Assembly (NCBI GenBank): GCA_027704905.1
Contig: CM051015.1
Coordinates: forward strand, 15,438,192-15,502,191
DNA length: 64,000 nt
Reading direction: 5' to 3'
Source of the DNA: Muraenolepis orangiensis
Lineage: Eukaryota > Chordata > Actinopteri > Gadiformes > Muraenolepididae
The position numbers and the translations under genes were made by a program. Below the pieces are notes generated by a model. The model saw nothing but the letters and a program-made list of their open reading frames with translations. It was not told where the DNA came from and did no database searches. Shown here piece by piece: positions 35,336-46,301 of this stretch. Numbering within the stretch: the stretch's first letter is position 1; each line of letters opens with the position of its first letter.

Positions 35336-36760
35336 TAACTACTGTCACAGGTTGTGTAACTAAGGAAGATGTATTTATTAACTAGGTTCCGGGTGTGGTC
35401 TGGGGGATATCACCTAAAGCTAACTGGTAGTCTCCAGGTTCCGGGTGTGGTCTGGGGGATATCACCTAAAGCTAACTGGTAGTCTCCAGGTGGATATAAA
35501 TTGTACAGTGGCCAACCTCTGGTCTCCAGAGGAGGAAGTAGGGGTGGGAAGGACTGTGGGTGGAGTACAAGGACTGGCGTCTCCGGTGTTGAGGTAGGGG
35601 TGCTTTAGCCCGACCTCTTTATCATCCTAACTACCGCTGAGCAAAAGAGATGTGGGAAGTGTAGGGGTTGGCAAGGAGACGGCTCTCCGGTTGTTTATCA
35701 ATTTTCTGGACAGCAAGGGACACAATGTGTTTGAATTATTGAAAAGGGTTTCTCCATCTCTGAGCGGAAGGTGCTCGGGCGATAGCCAGCTGAATGGCAG
35801 CTTTGGAGCTAATGGTTCAGGCGGTACGGAGTGAGGTTGCTGTTGAACACATGCAGGTGTCTCTCGATAGCTGGAAGCTTGGCCGCTTATTTGTGCTGTG
35901 ATTCATGGTTTTGTGGAACGGGCGGTGAACAGATGCACTCTGTCTGAAGCGCATCATTCACACTGTTGTTATATGTTCCAAAGTATGCACAAACTGGAGG
36001 GAGAAGATGCTTTCACAGAAATGAACTATATTTCCCAGCGTGGACATTTGATAGAGGGATTTTTGTCGTAGAGCGATCCATCCATCCAACAACAAAACAG
36101 AGGACTTTTTAACAGGCTGTTAAGATGGAGACTTTTGGATGGAGATGTTGTTTGAAACCGAGCTGCTGATCCTCTGATCACATCTTGTTATGAAATATGG
36201 AGCACAATGAGAGCTTTGGGTTGTTGTTTCATGGAACACATCCTTAAGCAGCATCCGTTCACCAACAGAGGCATCCTCTGGAGAGACGACTTTCAACCCT
36301 AGCACTCAGTCTGCTGTCACTGAAGTTCCTTCAGGTATCATAATTATAGTACTTTTAGCTGTGGAGAGTATTTATATATCCCTAGTGTGTAATTAAGTGT
36401 GTGTTGGTTACAAACACAATCATCATCATATAGCAGGAGCTATATGACAGGCTGGTCTCCCAGCTTTTGTGTGAATCTGCTTTTGTGTGTAGAAGGCTTT
36501 GATCTGTCACCCACGAGGGAGTCCATTTAAAGGTAAACACTGTTCCCATAACAGGTGATACCAGCAATAACAACAACATCACCAGCTGAACAGAGGGCAT
36601 ACTGGAGAGCGGCTGAGAGACATTCTTACCATGTTAGATTCATTTTTTTAATTGGTGTGGTTTGGTTTTTGTCTGCTTTGACAATGCCAATAAAGCAATT
36701 AAAATTGGAGGCAATTCCAAAAAAATTAGAGAAAGAGGTAACTCAGTAAAGCATTAGAGG
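35336..36760 (+). other. Intron with a 54-bp direct duplication
   Basis: GGTTCCGGGTGTGGTCTGGG plus the following 34 nt (to the AGTCTCC end) occurs twice at about 35384-35491. The frame at 35652-35834 begins with an ATG but has no splice context or homologue I recognise. Confidence 0.5.
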
Positions 36761-36761
<1 letters not shown>

Positions 36762-36852
<91 letters not shown>

Positions 36853-36858
36853 GAGAGA
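36762..36858. repeat. (GA)n microsatellite
   Basis: About 43 GA units with late GTGAGA and GAGGGG interruptions. Confidence 0.95.
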
Positions 36859-37424
36859 GGGGAAGAAACAGACAGAAACAGAGGAAAAAGGACAATGCAG
36901 CCCCCTCTGGGATCAGTAATGAGCTGGGCAGGAGACAAGGGGGGTGTTAAAGATAGGAGGAAGAGCTCTACAGGAGGGAGTGAGGAAAGGTTGTGACAGC
37001 AAAGACAGCTATTGTTTCAGAGAGGAACCACTCTGCTAAATATACACCCAGCAGAGCTGACTCTGATTAGCCTCCGACGGCCGAATCAAGTGGAGGATGG
37101 TGGCCGGGCTTTGTCCCTCCCCTAATTAAACTGTCCCGGTGGACATTAGTCAACGTCCACATGGACACCTGCATATGTTCAACTCCATTTAGAAACGCTT
37201 TGTCCCCTATTGGGCATTGTTCTGTGTCCCTGAGCACTGACTCTGAAAATAATGCAAGTTTAATTCACTAAACTTTTTTACGTATTTTGCCAGAAAGGCC
37301 ACATTCTAAATATGTTTAGATATGAAAGGTGGCGCTATGCTGTGAGACGGTGTAGTATTAAAAGGTAGACCCCCTGAATGTTTCACCAATAGAACAGTCG
37401 AGGCTTGAGGCTTGGTGCTTATGT
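36859..37424 (+). other. Intron, no feature recognised
   Basis: Unique-looking. No exon or repeat family identified. Confidence 0.45.
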
Positions 37425-37805
37425 AATGGTCAGTGTCCCGCACTGGGCTCGAACTGACGACCTCCGGCATGAGAGGCGATGTTCTAACGTGAGAGTTAAA
37501 ACCCATGGGCTCTAGCTTCATCTCTAGAAGGTTTACTAAGGCGTCGGTGAGTGAGGTTTACTTCACTGCACAGCACCACCTGCTGGCGTCCATTTCACTC
37601 ACCCCCCCTAAGCCTCACTCTCTATCCGGGTCACGGCACCAATGTAACAGTGAGTGTCCCACTCTGGGCTCGAACTGACGGCCTCCAGCATAAGAGGCGA
37701 CGCTAAAACCCATAGGCCCTAGCTTTATCGTTAGAACGTCTATTTAGGCCTTGGGGAGTGAGGCTTACCACTGCACAGCACCACCTGCTGGCGTCCGTTA
37801 CACTT
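37425..37805 (-). repeat. Two tandem copies of a tRNA-derived repeat
   Basis: Two related blocks (about 37428-37605 and 37645-37802) share CACTGGGCTCGAACTGACG, GCATGAGAGGCGA, AAAACCCATGGGC and CACCACCTGCTGGCGTCC. On the minus strand CAGTTCGAGCCCAGTG is B-box-like and the preceding GGAGG-flanked loop resembles a tRNA anticodon arm. The copies differ by substitutions, so the duplication is old. Confidence 0.65.
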
Positions 37806-38036
37806 AACTGTAAACATTAATGTACCTTATGTTGATCAACGCATAATCCGTGTAGTGGGTTAATTTGGATTCAAGTATTTCCAAAATGTTAATCACAGGT
37901 AAAGTCTGTAAGAAAAAGGGAGAATTTAACTGGCTAGTTCAATGGTTACATCACACCACATATTTGTATGTACAGTATTTACATTTCTAATTTACACTAC
38001 TTTACATAGGGCAATATGTATATGTATACAGTTTAA

Positions 38037-38067
<31 letters not shown>

Positions 38068-38994
38068 ATTATTGTTATTTTGTTAAGTTTATTATTTTTT
38101 AATCATTTATATTTTTCCAATCGCTGTTTGTAAAGAGTGAGCATGATGTGTGTTGTACTAGTTGTACAATGACAATAAAGGCATTCTGATTCTGATTATG
38201 AAAACTGAAAACATGAGAATCCCCAACACACGTCCCATTTATACCAAGATACGTCATTACCAAGAGACATGCAGGAAAAGATGCTCATAACACCTGAGTT
38301 CACACATGCACTGTGAACTCAGGTGAACGCTTCTGGTGCGATTCGTGGATGGATATCTGTTCAGCATCTCCATATATCTCTAACCACCACAGGACACCTC
38401 GAGGTGTTCAGAGCCGTTTAAATATGTTTACGTGGGCTTTGCGAGCCACCCGTCACGCCTGCTAGTAGGGGTACGTATGTTGGCACCAGGCGGACCCACC
38501 ACCAACGTGCGCGTTGCGTGTTGAACCGGATCAGCGCGCCCCGATAACCGTCCATTTACATTCCGAACAGGAGGTCCGCTCTTGTGGAGTCTCGAGTGGT
38601 TTTCACGGGCAGCCTGGGGAGCTGTGAAAACAACAAATGTCAATTTCTCCCAGGGTCTAGTTCTTTTGTGAACCGTGCCTCTTAGTGTCAGCCGTTCATT
38701 TATTCACTCTTGGCCCGTGGCGCAGACCCGTGTGCTTTTCATGCCCAAGACTTGACACCCTATGTTTATTTCATTTGATCGAGATGGAGGTTTTAAAAGG
38801 GCAGTGTATATTTGAAATAAGGACAGCACCGTTGTATGAGTGTCAGTTCGTTAGCGTTGTCTGCGTTGTGAATCTGTAAAGGTTGATTGATATAGATTGA
38901 CGTTTCTTTGGTTGATGGGCATTTCACTAGATATACTCTCTTCATCATCATCATCATCATCTTCAGCATGTCCAAGAATGGTCAATTTATTTTG
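37806..38994 (+). other. Intron with retroposon tail and (TTA)n
   Basis: A (TTA)n lies at 38037-38067. A retroposon-like 3' tail TGTACAATGACAATAAAGGC followed by ATTCTGATTCTGATT sits at about 38163-38199. 38400-38650 is unusually GC-rich and CpG-containing without a recognised gene. (CAT)n at 38943-38961. Confidence 0.45.
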
Positions 38995-39240
38995 ATTAGG
39001 GCGGCAGTAACTCTCACTCTGGAGTTAGAGCTGGTTGCCTGGCAACTGCTGGCTGCTGGTTCTATCACTCGGTTCCCACACATGTGTTGAGGTGTCCTTG
39101 AGCAAAGGCACTTGTTGACACATGTTGCTGATGCGCTGGTAGCTGGGCGGTGTGTGGTGTGTGATTAAAAGGAATGGATTGCTATTTTTGTAGCGTGTGT
39201 AGAGGAAGCACTTGATAAATACAGTTTATTTATATAGATA
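38995..39240 (+). mobile_element. Diverged tRNA-derived SINE
   Basis: GGGCGGCAGTAACTCTCACT aligns with the head of the 35072 SINE, followed by a decayed B box (GGTTCTATCACTCGG), then GAGGTGTCCTTGAGCAAAGG and a tail with GAAGCACTTGATAAATA. Clearly the same family, older copy. Confidence 0.65.
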
Positions 39241-41725
39241 TAAATAAACGATGTTTATCGTTGGGCTTATTGTCAAGCATAGAAACAAACATAATTAAAC
39301 CTGAATTAATTAAAAAGGATGTCAATAACAAACAATTACTTTTTGAGGATGCATTTAGAGACGAAAAGAGACACAGTATAAATTATATTTGTATAATGTG
39401 TATTTGGTTGATATGAATCAGGTTTATGTTTATAAAACGATTAATGGATTGATTGATTGATTGATTGAAGTAGTACAGGTATATCAAGTGTGCTCTGAAA
39501 TCGAGTTCTTTGAAATCCAAAGTCAAGGCTGTAGTATAATTTGTACTCGGGTGGACTAAGAATATTTTGCAGGGGTCCGGATACTAAGTTCAATATCTTT
39601 ATTGATTATAAGCATCAACTGCAGCATAATGGAGCCTGCCGTGCCAATTTGGTCAGACTGACGACGCGTTTCTTTACCACACATTATATAGGCTTTGCAT
39701 ATAACAAGTATATCATTGGTCTACTTCTACCAATGGTCACGGTGCCTTTTGTCATGTTGGAAGCCATAAAACACAAGGTGGTCACATTCCGTCGTCCTAG
39801 TGGCCCCTGGTAGCCACTAGTAGATGTTTATCTAAACACATGGCTCTTACAATGCATAGAGTATCAAAAGACAGTGTTTTAGTTTATACTGAGGGTGTAA
39901 AAATACACTACACTGTGAAGTATCATTAAAAATAAAAGTTTGGATCCAATCCATAGGGAAGACATTCAACCCAGTGTTGATCGATAGTGTTTGATGGTCA
40001 CTGACTATTTTTTTAAGAATATTGATATCTTTTAACGTTACATAAAGTTTCAGTGGAAGTACTCAAATACAAATGTATCTCTAATAACAACCATGATACT
40101 GAAGGGACAGACAACTCCCATGAATCTGTCTTTTCACAGTTATTTTAATGGCAGCTTTTGTGGTGCTATATCTGTCATGTCAAATCTCCCCGATTCTTCT
40201 TTACTTCAGAGACTGTAATTACTTCTCTAGATTAATCCCCCACCACGGCCACGGAAGAAAGGCACGTCCTCCCACAGTTATTGTGAACTAAAGCACAGAA
40301 TGCATAATCACATAATAGGTGAATATGAATGAATGGACCGACACAGTCAAGTCCCAAGATCCCTGATGCAATTATTTCCCATTCACATTAATTATTCCGA
40401 ACAGATGACACTAATGACTTTGAGAGGAAGCTGAAGATGCTCGCCCCTGCCGAAGATCAATGCTGCTTTAAATGAGGTCGCAGTAAGTCGGGGCGTTTGG
40501 CGTCCAACACCAATCAGAACCGACACACGTTCAGCTACTGCAGCAGAGCAGGGTCCACCATCAGCACATCTTACCTCCACCGGCACCACCTCAAACTTTC
40601 TTATGTGCCTGTTATTCAATTTAATCGTATAGTTGTGAAATGCTAATCAAATATAATAAGGACTTGGATATTGTATGCTTTCTTTTCTTTCAACTCCTTC
40701 AATCCATCCGGTGAATCATTACTTGTTTGGCTCTGTCTTTGATTCATCCTGTATCTCAATGAGAAAAGCTTTTCTTGTATATTATACATTGTATATTGTA
40801 TAATATTGTATATTATAAGATGTGGACATGTGTTTAATCTTCACTGAGCAAAAATAAATGGGCACATTTTTAACCAAACACTTTTCAAGGAGTAAGACTT
40901 TCAGAAGCTAAGAGAAACAAATATAATTATTTTTACTGTGCGCTGACTTTAAAATGTATACTATAAATACATCTAAACACAGCCAGAAGCCACCAGCTAG
41001 ATTGATGCCACACATTTCCACAAGGACAGGAAGAGAAATCTCTTGAGCCGACTGAGAAAGTCGCTGTGACATCCCTCCCAGGTCTGGAGAAAAATGAAGA
41101 AGCCACATTCAAACTCCAAAGACTAGTGGAGCAGAAGATGCCATTCCCTCCACCAATTAACTCTTGGATAAATAGAGACAACAATGTATCCAGCATATTG
41201 ATTCATGGGAGATCTGGGACTAATACAAATGAAGGGCCATTGGTGGCTCTCGGTCCTGGAGTACAGTTCAAGTGCTGAGAGACGGCGGTGAATACAAGCT
41301 GGTTAATAATGTGGATACGTGACAACATCCCAGGAGGAGCTCCTGTGTGTGAAGGGGTAGACATAATTATAAGAGCTGTTGATATACAGCTGTCAATAAA
41401 TAGTTACTTGGGTTTAAGCGCGATTCATTATTTAAACCAGAGGGCCCTGAGTAGAATGCATTCCTCTGCCACGCCAATAAGTCCCATGGCTTCGTATTCG
41501 GATCTGCCCCGAAATGATCACTTCCTTGACCCATAAGTAATGTAACCACCAAGTTTTGTCCAATTATGTGCAAATATACATCTTGGATGGCGGAGGTAAC
41601 TTTTATAGGTGTGTAAAGGATGTCAGCTAGGATGAAAGTTGCAAGCCGGTAGATCCCTTAACAAAATCTTAATTCCAAAAGATGTCTGGCATGTTGGAAA
41701 GGAACTATTTTTAATGTCTTTCCAG
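39241..41725 (+). other. Intron, mostly unique
   Basis: No exon recognised. (TGAT)n at 39449-39466. The 90-codon frame at 39541-39813 has no homologue I recognise and lacks splice context. 41040-41290 is complex and could be conserved, but nothing is proven. Confidence 0.4.
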
Positions 41726-41899
41726 GAGGTCCAGAAGAATGGAAGGTCAGGCATTCCTGCTGGGAGATGGCCCAGCCTGCTCAGCCTCACCTGCCCCCGC
41801 AGCAGCTGCAGTGGAAGTGAACTGTCATTATCCAGCACTTGCAGCGAATACTCCAGCGGATCCCATACCTGGGCAGAGGGTCGTGGCTCTTCCAAACAG
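41726..41899 (+). CDS. nckap5: nckap5 exon (ELSLSSTCSEYSSGS)
   Basis: 174 nt, 58 codons, phase 0 at both ends. Acceptor ATGTCTTTCCAG|GAG, donor AAACAG|GTTGGT. Encodes TCPRSSCSGSELSLSSTCSE followed by YSSGSHTW, a serine-rich block diagnostic of NCKAP5 and not present in NCKAP5L. An upstream RSGIPAG contains an S-x-I-P sequence. SxIP motifs recruit EB1 to microtubule plus ends in other proteins, including, as I recall, NCKAP5L/Cep169; whether this one works is unknown. Confidence 0.93.
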
Positions 41900-43494
41900 G
41901 TTGGTCTCCCCAACAGTAATAACTCAATAATAAGTTTGAGCCAGTAATAACTGGCTCAAACTGATCTAAACATCACTTTGTTTATTAAATTACTTCAATG
42001 GGGCACCATGTCCATTAGGAAGAATACAACTAATATTATAATTATATTATATATTGGATTTCACTATAAAGCTAAATTAACCTAGCCAATTTTATCTATC
42101 TGAAGTAAAAGTTCTTGTCGAAAATCTCGAAAATCTGGGATTCTACGATCCATCAACCACTTCCTCCTTTCAATACAATAACATTTATTAACACAAATAA
42201 TGGGGCATAATTAACATGAATCATTTATGAGGAGTAAATAAACACAAACAAAACAACAAAACACACAAAACGTAATATTGTAAATCTGGACAGCAGAATT
42301 GAATGTAATTAACGTCTATTAAACCCTAACTTGATTAACCCTACTAAACCCTCACCTTAATAGCTGTATTCTACATAGGCTATTTCCCTGACCAATAACT
42401 AACTAAAACTAAATTTGCAACAACAAGAGAGAGAGATGCTTCCACAAATGTTCCGTGATAGATGGCCTCATGGACATACACATTAAAAGTTACAAACAAT
42501 TGAACACAGATTCAAACACTTGATCACTCTATGAACATATGTAGCTGTTGAGGAATAAGCTTGATAAAGCGTATTCCATTTTGTTTAAAAAAAATAAACA
42601 AAATGTTTAGACATGTAGAGGGAGATGAAGAAAAAGGGCCAGGGAGAATGAGTGTGTGGGAGGGCTCTTCACATGTGTTCCTAAGGATGGTTCCCGGGAC
42701 GAGCCCCACTATAGCTGGGAGATGTAGGTCAGTCACAGAGAACCAACGGTTGCGATCCCATGAAACACATCTCCTTGTGTTCTTGTGTTTCAGTCTGATA
42801 TGCCGTTGATCATCCTGGCGAGGATGACTTTGTATCTGTTTGGATCAGTGTATGTGGGAGGGTGTGCATCTCAGCAATGCATGGAAGAGGGACTTGAACG
42901 ATTACCCTGTCCCAAATGGTGTATGGTTAAACTCATCAAGTGGTACTAATGTCCTGAGTGTGCCTTGCTGTTTAATTAGCAGCTTTGGGTGAACAAAGGT
43001 CTTCTTAGGGACGGCAGGATGTGCGTAAGGGTATGCTGTGGAGTGTTAGGTGGAATAAGCCACATATCGGACCAGGTCAGTACCCTGGATTTGGTACGGC
43101 TACATTTGGTTACCGTTAAACCCTTCCAGTTTCTTTGTTGAAAACGACATTCATGTGTGGAGTTTGCATGTCCTCCCACACCCTAAGACATACAGTACAA
43201 GACATGATGGACAACAGCCACCTGTGAATGAAGCTACTGCTCCATTCAGGGGGGGGGGGGGGAGATTCAGACCACACCCCTACAATCTTGTTTACAAAGC
43301 TGACTTTGAGATGTACAGTATATTAATATACTTTTTGACATTTTCCTGAGAAAATATTCCGTAGGTGTGTAGCGGATACATTTTTTTTTACATTTTCAGA
43401 TCCTGTTAACAATAAGGTTAATTCTTTTTCAAGACATGAGATGGGTTCAAAGCTTTGGCAGTCCAAAAAAAACGTCTTTCTTTTTTTCTTACAG
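41900..43494 (+). other. nckap5 intron
   Basis: Begins GTTGGTCTCC and ends in a T-rich tract TTTTTTTCTTACAG. Contains a G run of about 12 at 43250-43261. No exon or repeat family recognised. Confidence 0.6.
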
Positions 43495-46301
43495 TCTGCC
43501 ACAAGTCGAGAGAAAAGGATGAGTGCTGGGTCCGTGTCGAGCCACAACTCTGCAGACACAGAGCCGGCCGAGTTGGGCTGGAAAGAGGGCCAGATTCTAA
43601 AGGGTCTCAAGAGGCTTCAAATGCGCAGCCCCAATAGACTGTCCCCACCAGCATCCGTGCCGCATTACAAAGACTGCATGACCTCCAACGAGGGAATATA
43701 CTCCCTTGGTGCCAAGTCCAGTGCACAGGTTCTGGATCCTAAACAAGCTGCGGTAAAACCAGGGACACCTTCATTTAATACAGAGGTACCGGTTTCTACT
43801 CTAATTTCAGACTCTGATGAAGGCGACGAGGAATCCCCAAAGACTGTCAAAGAATCTTGTGATGAGTCCACAGAAGATTCTCATTGCTTGGAGGACACTC
43901 GTGCTGCTGCTTTCGGTGACAGAGAAGGTGATGGTCATTCACAAGAGGACCCTTTGAAGCTTCAAGGAAATCCTGGCCAGTTCCTTTCACCGGTCCCTGA
44001 TGAGTTTCTCTTGGGATGTCCCACAGTGAAACCTGGTGTAAGCCCCACAGAGAGTCCGAATCACCTGGATGCTGATGATGAGGAGCCCTCAAGCCTGAAG
44101 AAACTTAACGACAGAAATAACAACCAAGAAAAATCCACTGACCGCAAATCAAGACTGGATTATGTCAAAAAGCAGCATGACAAACTCGTAGCAAAGCAAC
44201 ACGAGACGGGAACCACCGATATGAGCTCATCTATTCACCATGCCGCGAAAAGAGCTCTGGATAGCGTTGATGAAGCCAGACAGCGCAGCTCCTCAATGGA
44301 CACTCCTCATTGCAGAGACCAGGCCAGTCAAGTTGGTGGTGACGGCAAGGACCTTGCCATGTTGGAGTCCCTGCGTAAGAAACTAAAACCACAGGCCTGT
44401 GACTCAGCGCGGAAAGCCTTCATTCTCCGTAGCAAGAGTGCAGACGGAGGGTCAGAGCAGACAAAGCACTTGCATTCTCCTTTTCACCAGAAGCTAATTC
44501 AAGCTCATAAGTCTAAAGGACAGCCAACCCCTCCTGGACAGAGTTCAGCAGGCACTAGATCAAACCTTGGCAAGCTATCTGGTTCATGCAAAGGGGCGTT
44601 TACCAAAGTAGAGCGAAGTGACGGTGCTGCTGTGAGCAGACCTTCAGGATCTCTTAACAGTGTGGGGCAACCATCTCCACTCTCTCCCCCAATGAACCAT
44701 GGCAAAGCATTCAAGCCTGCTAATCTTGACTGCCCCAAGAGCCCAAACAAAGCACCTGTCCAAATGACTGAGCTTAAATCAAATAATGAGTCTGGGCCAG
44801 AAGACACCATCTCCTCGAACTTACCCTGCTCTTCGCTCAAACACCGGCACCAAGAGACCCAAGCTCAAACTTCCGCCTCTGATCTTCGGTCCCCATCACC
44901 ACCCCCTCCACCAGATAGAACTACATCGCTACTGGTTAGATCCAGTCTGGAACCTTCATTCAAAACCCCCAAATCAGGTGGTCAATCTCCAGCCACTACA
45001 ACTGAGGTTATTACATCTCCTAAACATTCCCATATCAAGGTAATGAATCCTCAGTCACCCAGGACACCATCCACAGCCTCTGTCCCTGTTCAAGAATCAT
45101 GTGCTACCGAGGGCTTTCAGCTATCTATGAACAGGACTGGCCATGATGAAAATGGTGCTTCCTCTGCATTACCAAATCAAGGTATCATACCAGGTGAACC
45201 AATATTTTCTGAAGTTATGCTTCAGACTCCTTCCAATATTTATGGCCATGGGTTTGGTACAAGTGCACAGAATCTCAACTCTAAAGCAGCACTAATTACC
45301 TTCCCTGGAAATGCCAAATCCATAGAGGTCATTCCGGGGCAAGGAAACAGTACCTTCCTGGTAATGGGTAGGCATAACAAACCTGCCCTTTCTACAAAAA
45401 AATTCCAGTCATTTGAGACGTTTAGTCAAGATCCCCATACATTTCAGATAATACATGGAGTTAACGACGCAAAGGATAAAATCCGCCGAAAGATTGAGAC
45501 TCGTTGCAGCTCTCTGGATTCGGAGCCAACAGTCCAACCTGTGGTAGCAGACTGTGGTGTGACGTTAGACTGGGGATTTGACGAAGAGGGTTGGCTTTTC
45601 AAACGCTCTGTGTCTGTATCAACCAGACCTCCTCTCAAGCCTGTTATGGGTATGATTGGGGCAAAGGCTCGTAGCCAGAGCTTTGGGGCGCGGTACATGG
45701 ACAGGCCAAACTCAAACAGATCTGGAAAGAGCCGCACTCAGATCAAAACTCACTCGGGCAGCTCTCTGAACTCTCTTGGTGATGTCTTCCCGGGAAGTCT
45801 TAGTTGCTCCAGCAGCTACCATTGTCCTATGAACCGATCGCTTTTAAACAACTTCCTCATTGAGGAAGGACTACCGATACCTTCACACCTGGCATCCTCC
45901 AGCGAGAGACTACAAAGTCTGAAGCAGCAACGCGAGCAGGCCCGGCGACTACAGATCGAACAGCAGTTTTCAAGCGCCTTCGGAGAGCCTGTTTCAGAAG
46001 AGCCTGAGAGTCCAAACACCATAACCGCAATTGAGGAAAAAGTTCTGCTTGGAATAGAAGAGAATCTACACAAGGCTCAGGAACAAGAGAGAAAAAATGA
46101 CGCCAAACTAAAATCTGGATCAAGCTTGGCCAACTGGTTTGGCTTCCGAAAGAGCAAACTTCCAGCTCCGAGTGTAAAAAAAAGGGATGTGTGTAAAGTA
46201 AAGGAGGAGAAGAAGGAGCAGAAGATCACATCCCTTCTGGGAGGAAAACACACCAAGTCTGACAAAAACAAAGAGAAGAGGAAAAGTGATGGAAAGGACT
46301 G
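43495..46301 (+). CDS. nckap5: nckap5 large central exon
   Basis: 2807 nt: 935 codons in phase 0 plus two bases (TG) left for the next codon. Acceptor CTTACAG|TCT, donor GACTG|GTAAGA. Mostly disordered Ser/Pro/Lys-rich sequence. Conserved landmarks with vertebrate NCKAP5: KEGQILKGLKRLQ and YKDCMTSNEGIYS near the start; a proline-rich SPSPPPPPDRTTSLLVRSS, the likely SH3 ligand for Nck, near the middle; LKPVMGMIGAKARSQSFGAR; then IEEKVLLGIEENLHKAQ, SLANWFGFRKSKLPA and a lysine-rich coil at the C-terminal end. Read-through past the donor would stop at once (TGG TAA). The SLLVR and WFGFRKSKLPA blocks are the strongest family identifiers. Confidence 0.97.

Noticed and set aside
35652..35834. 60-codon ORF, tested as the missing nckap5 exon
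   Set aside because: No match to the KLHSRLLDLSSGD-like segment and no acceptor/donor pair in phase.
39541..39813. 90-codon ORF, possible small gene or transposon piece
   Set aside because: No recognisable family, splice sites or flanking element ends.
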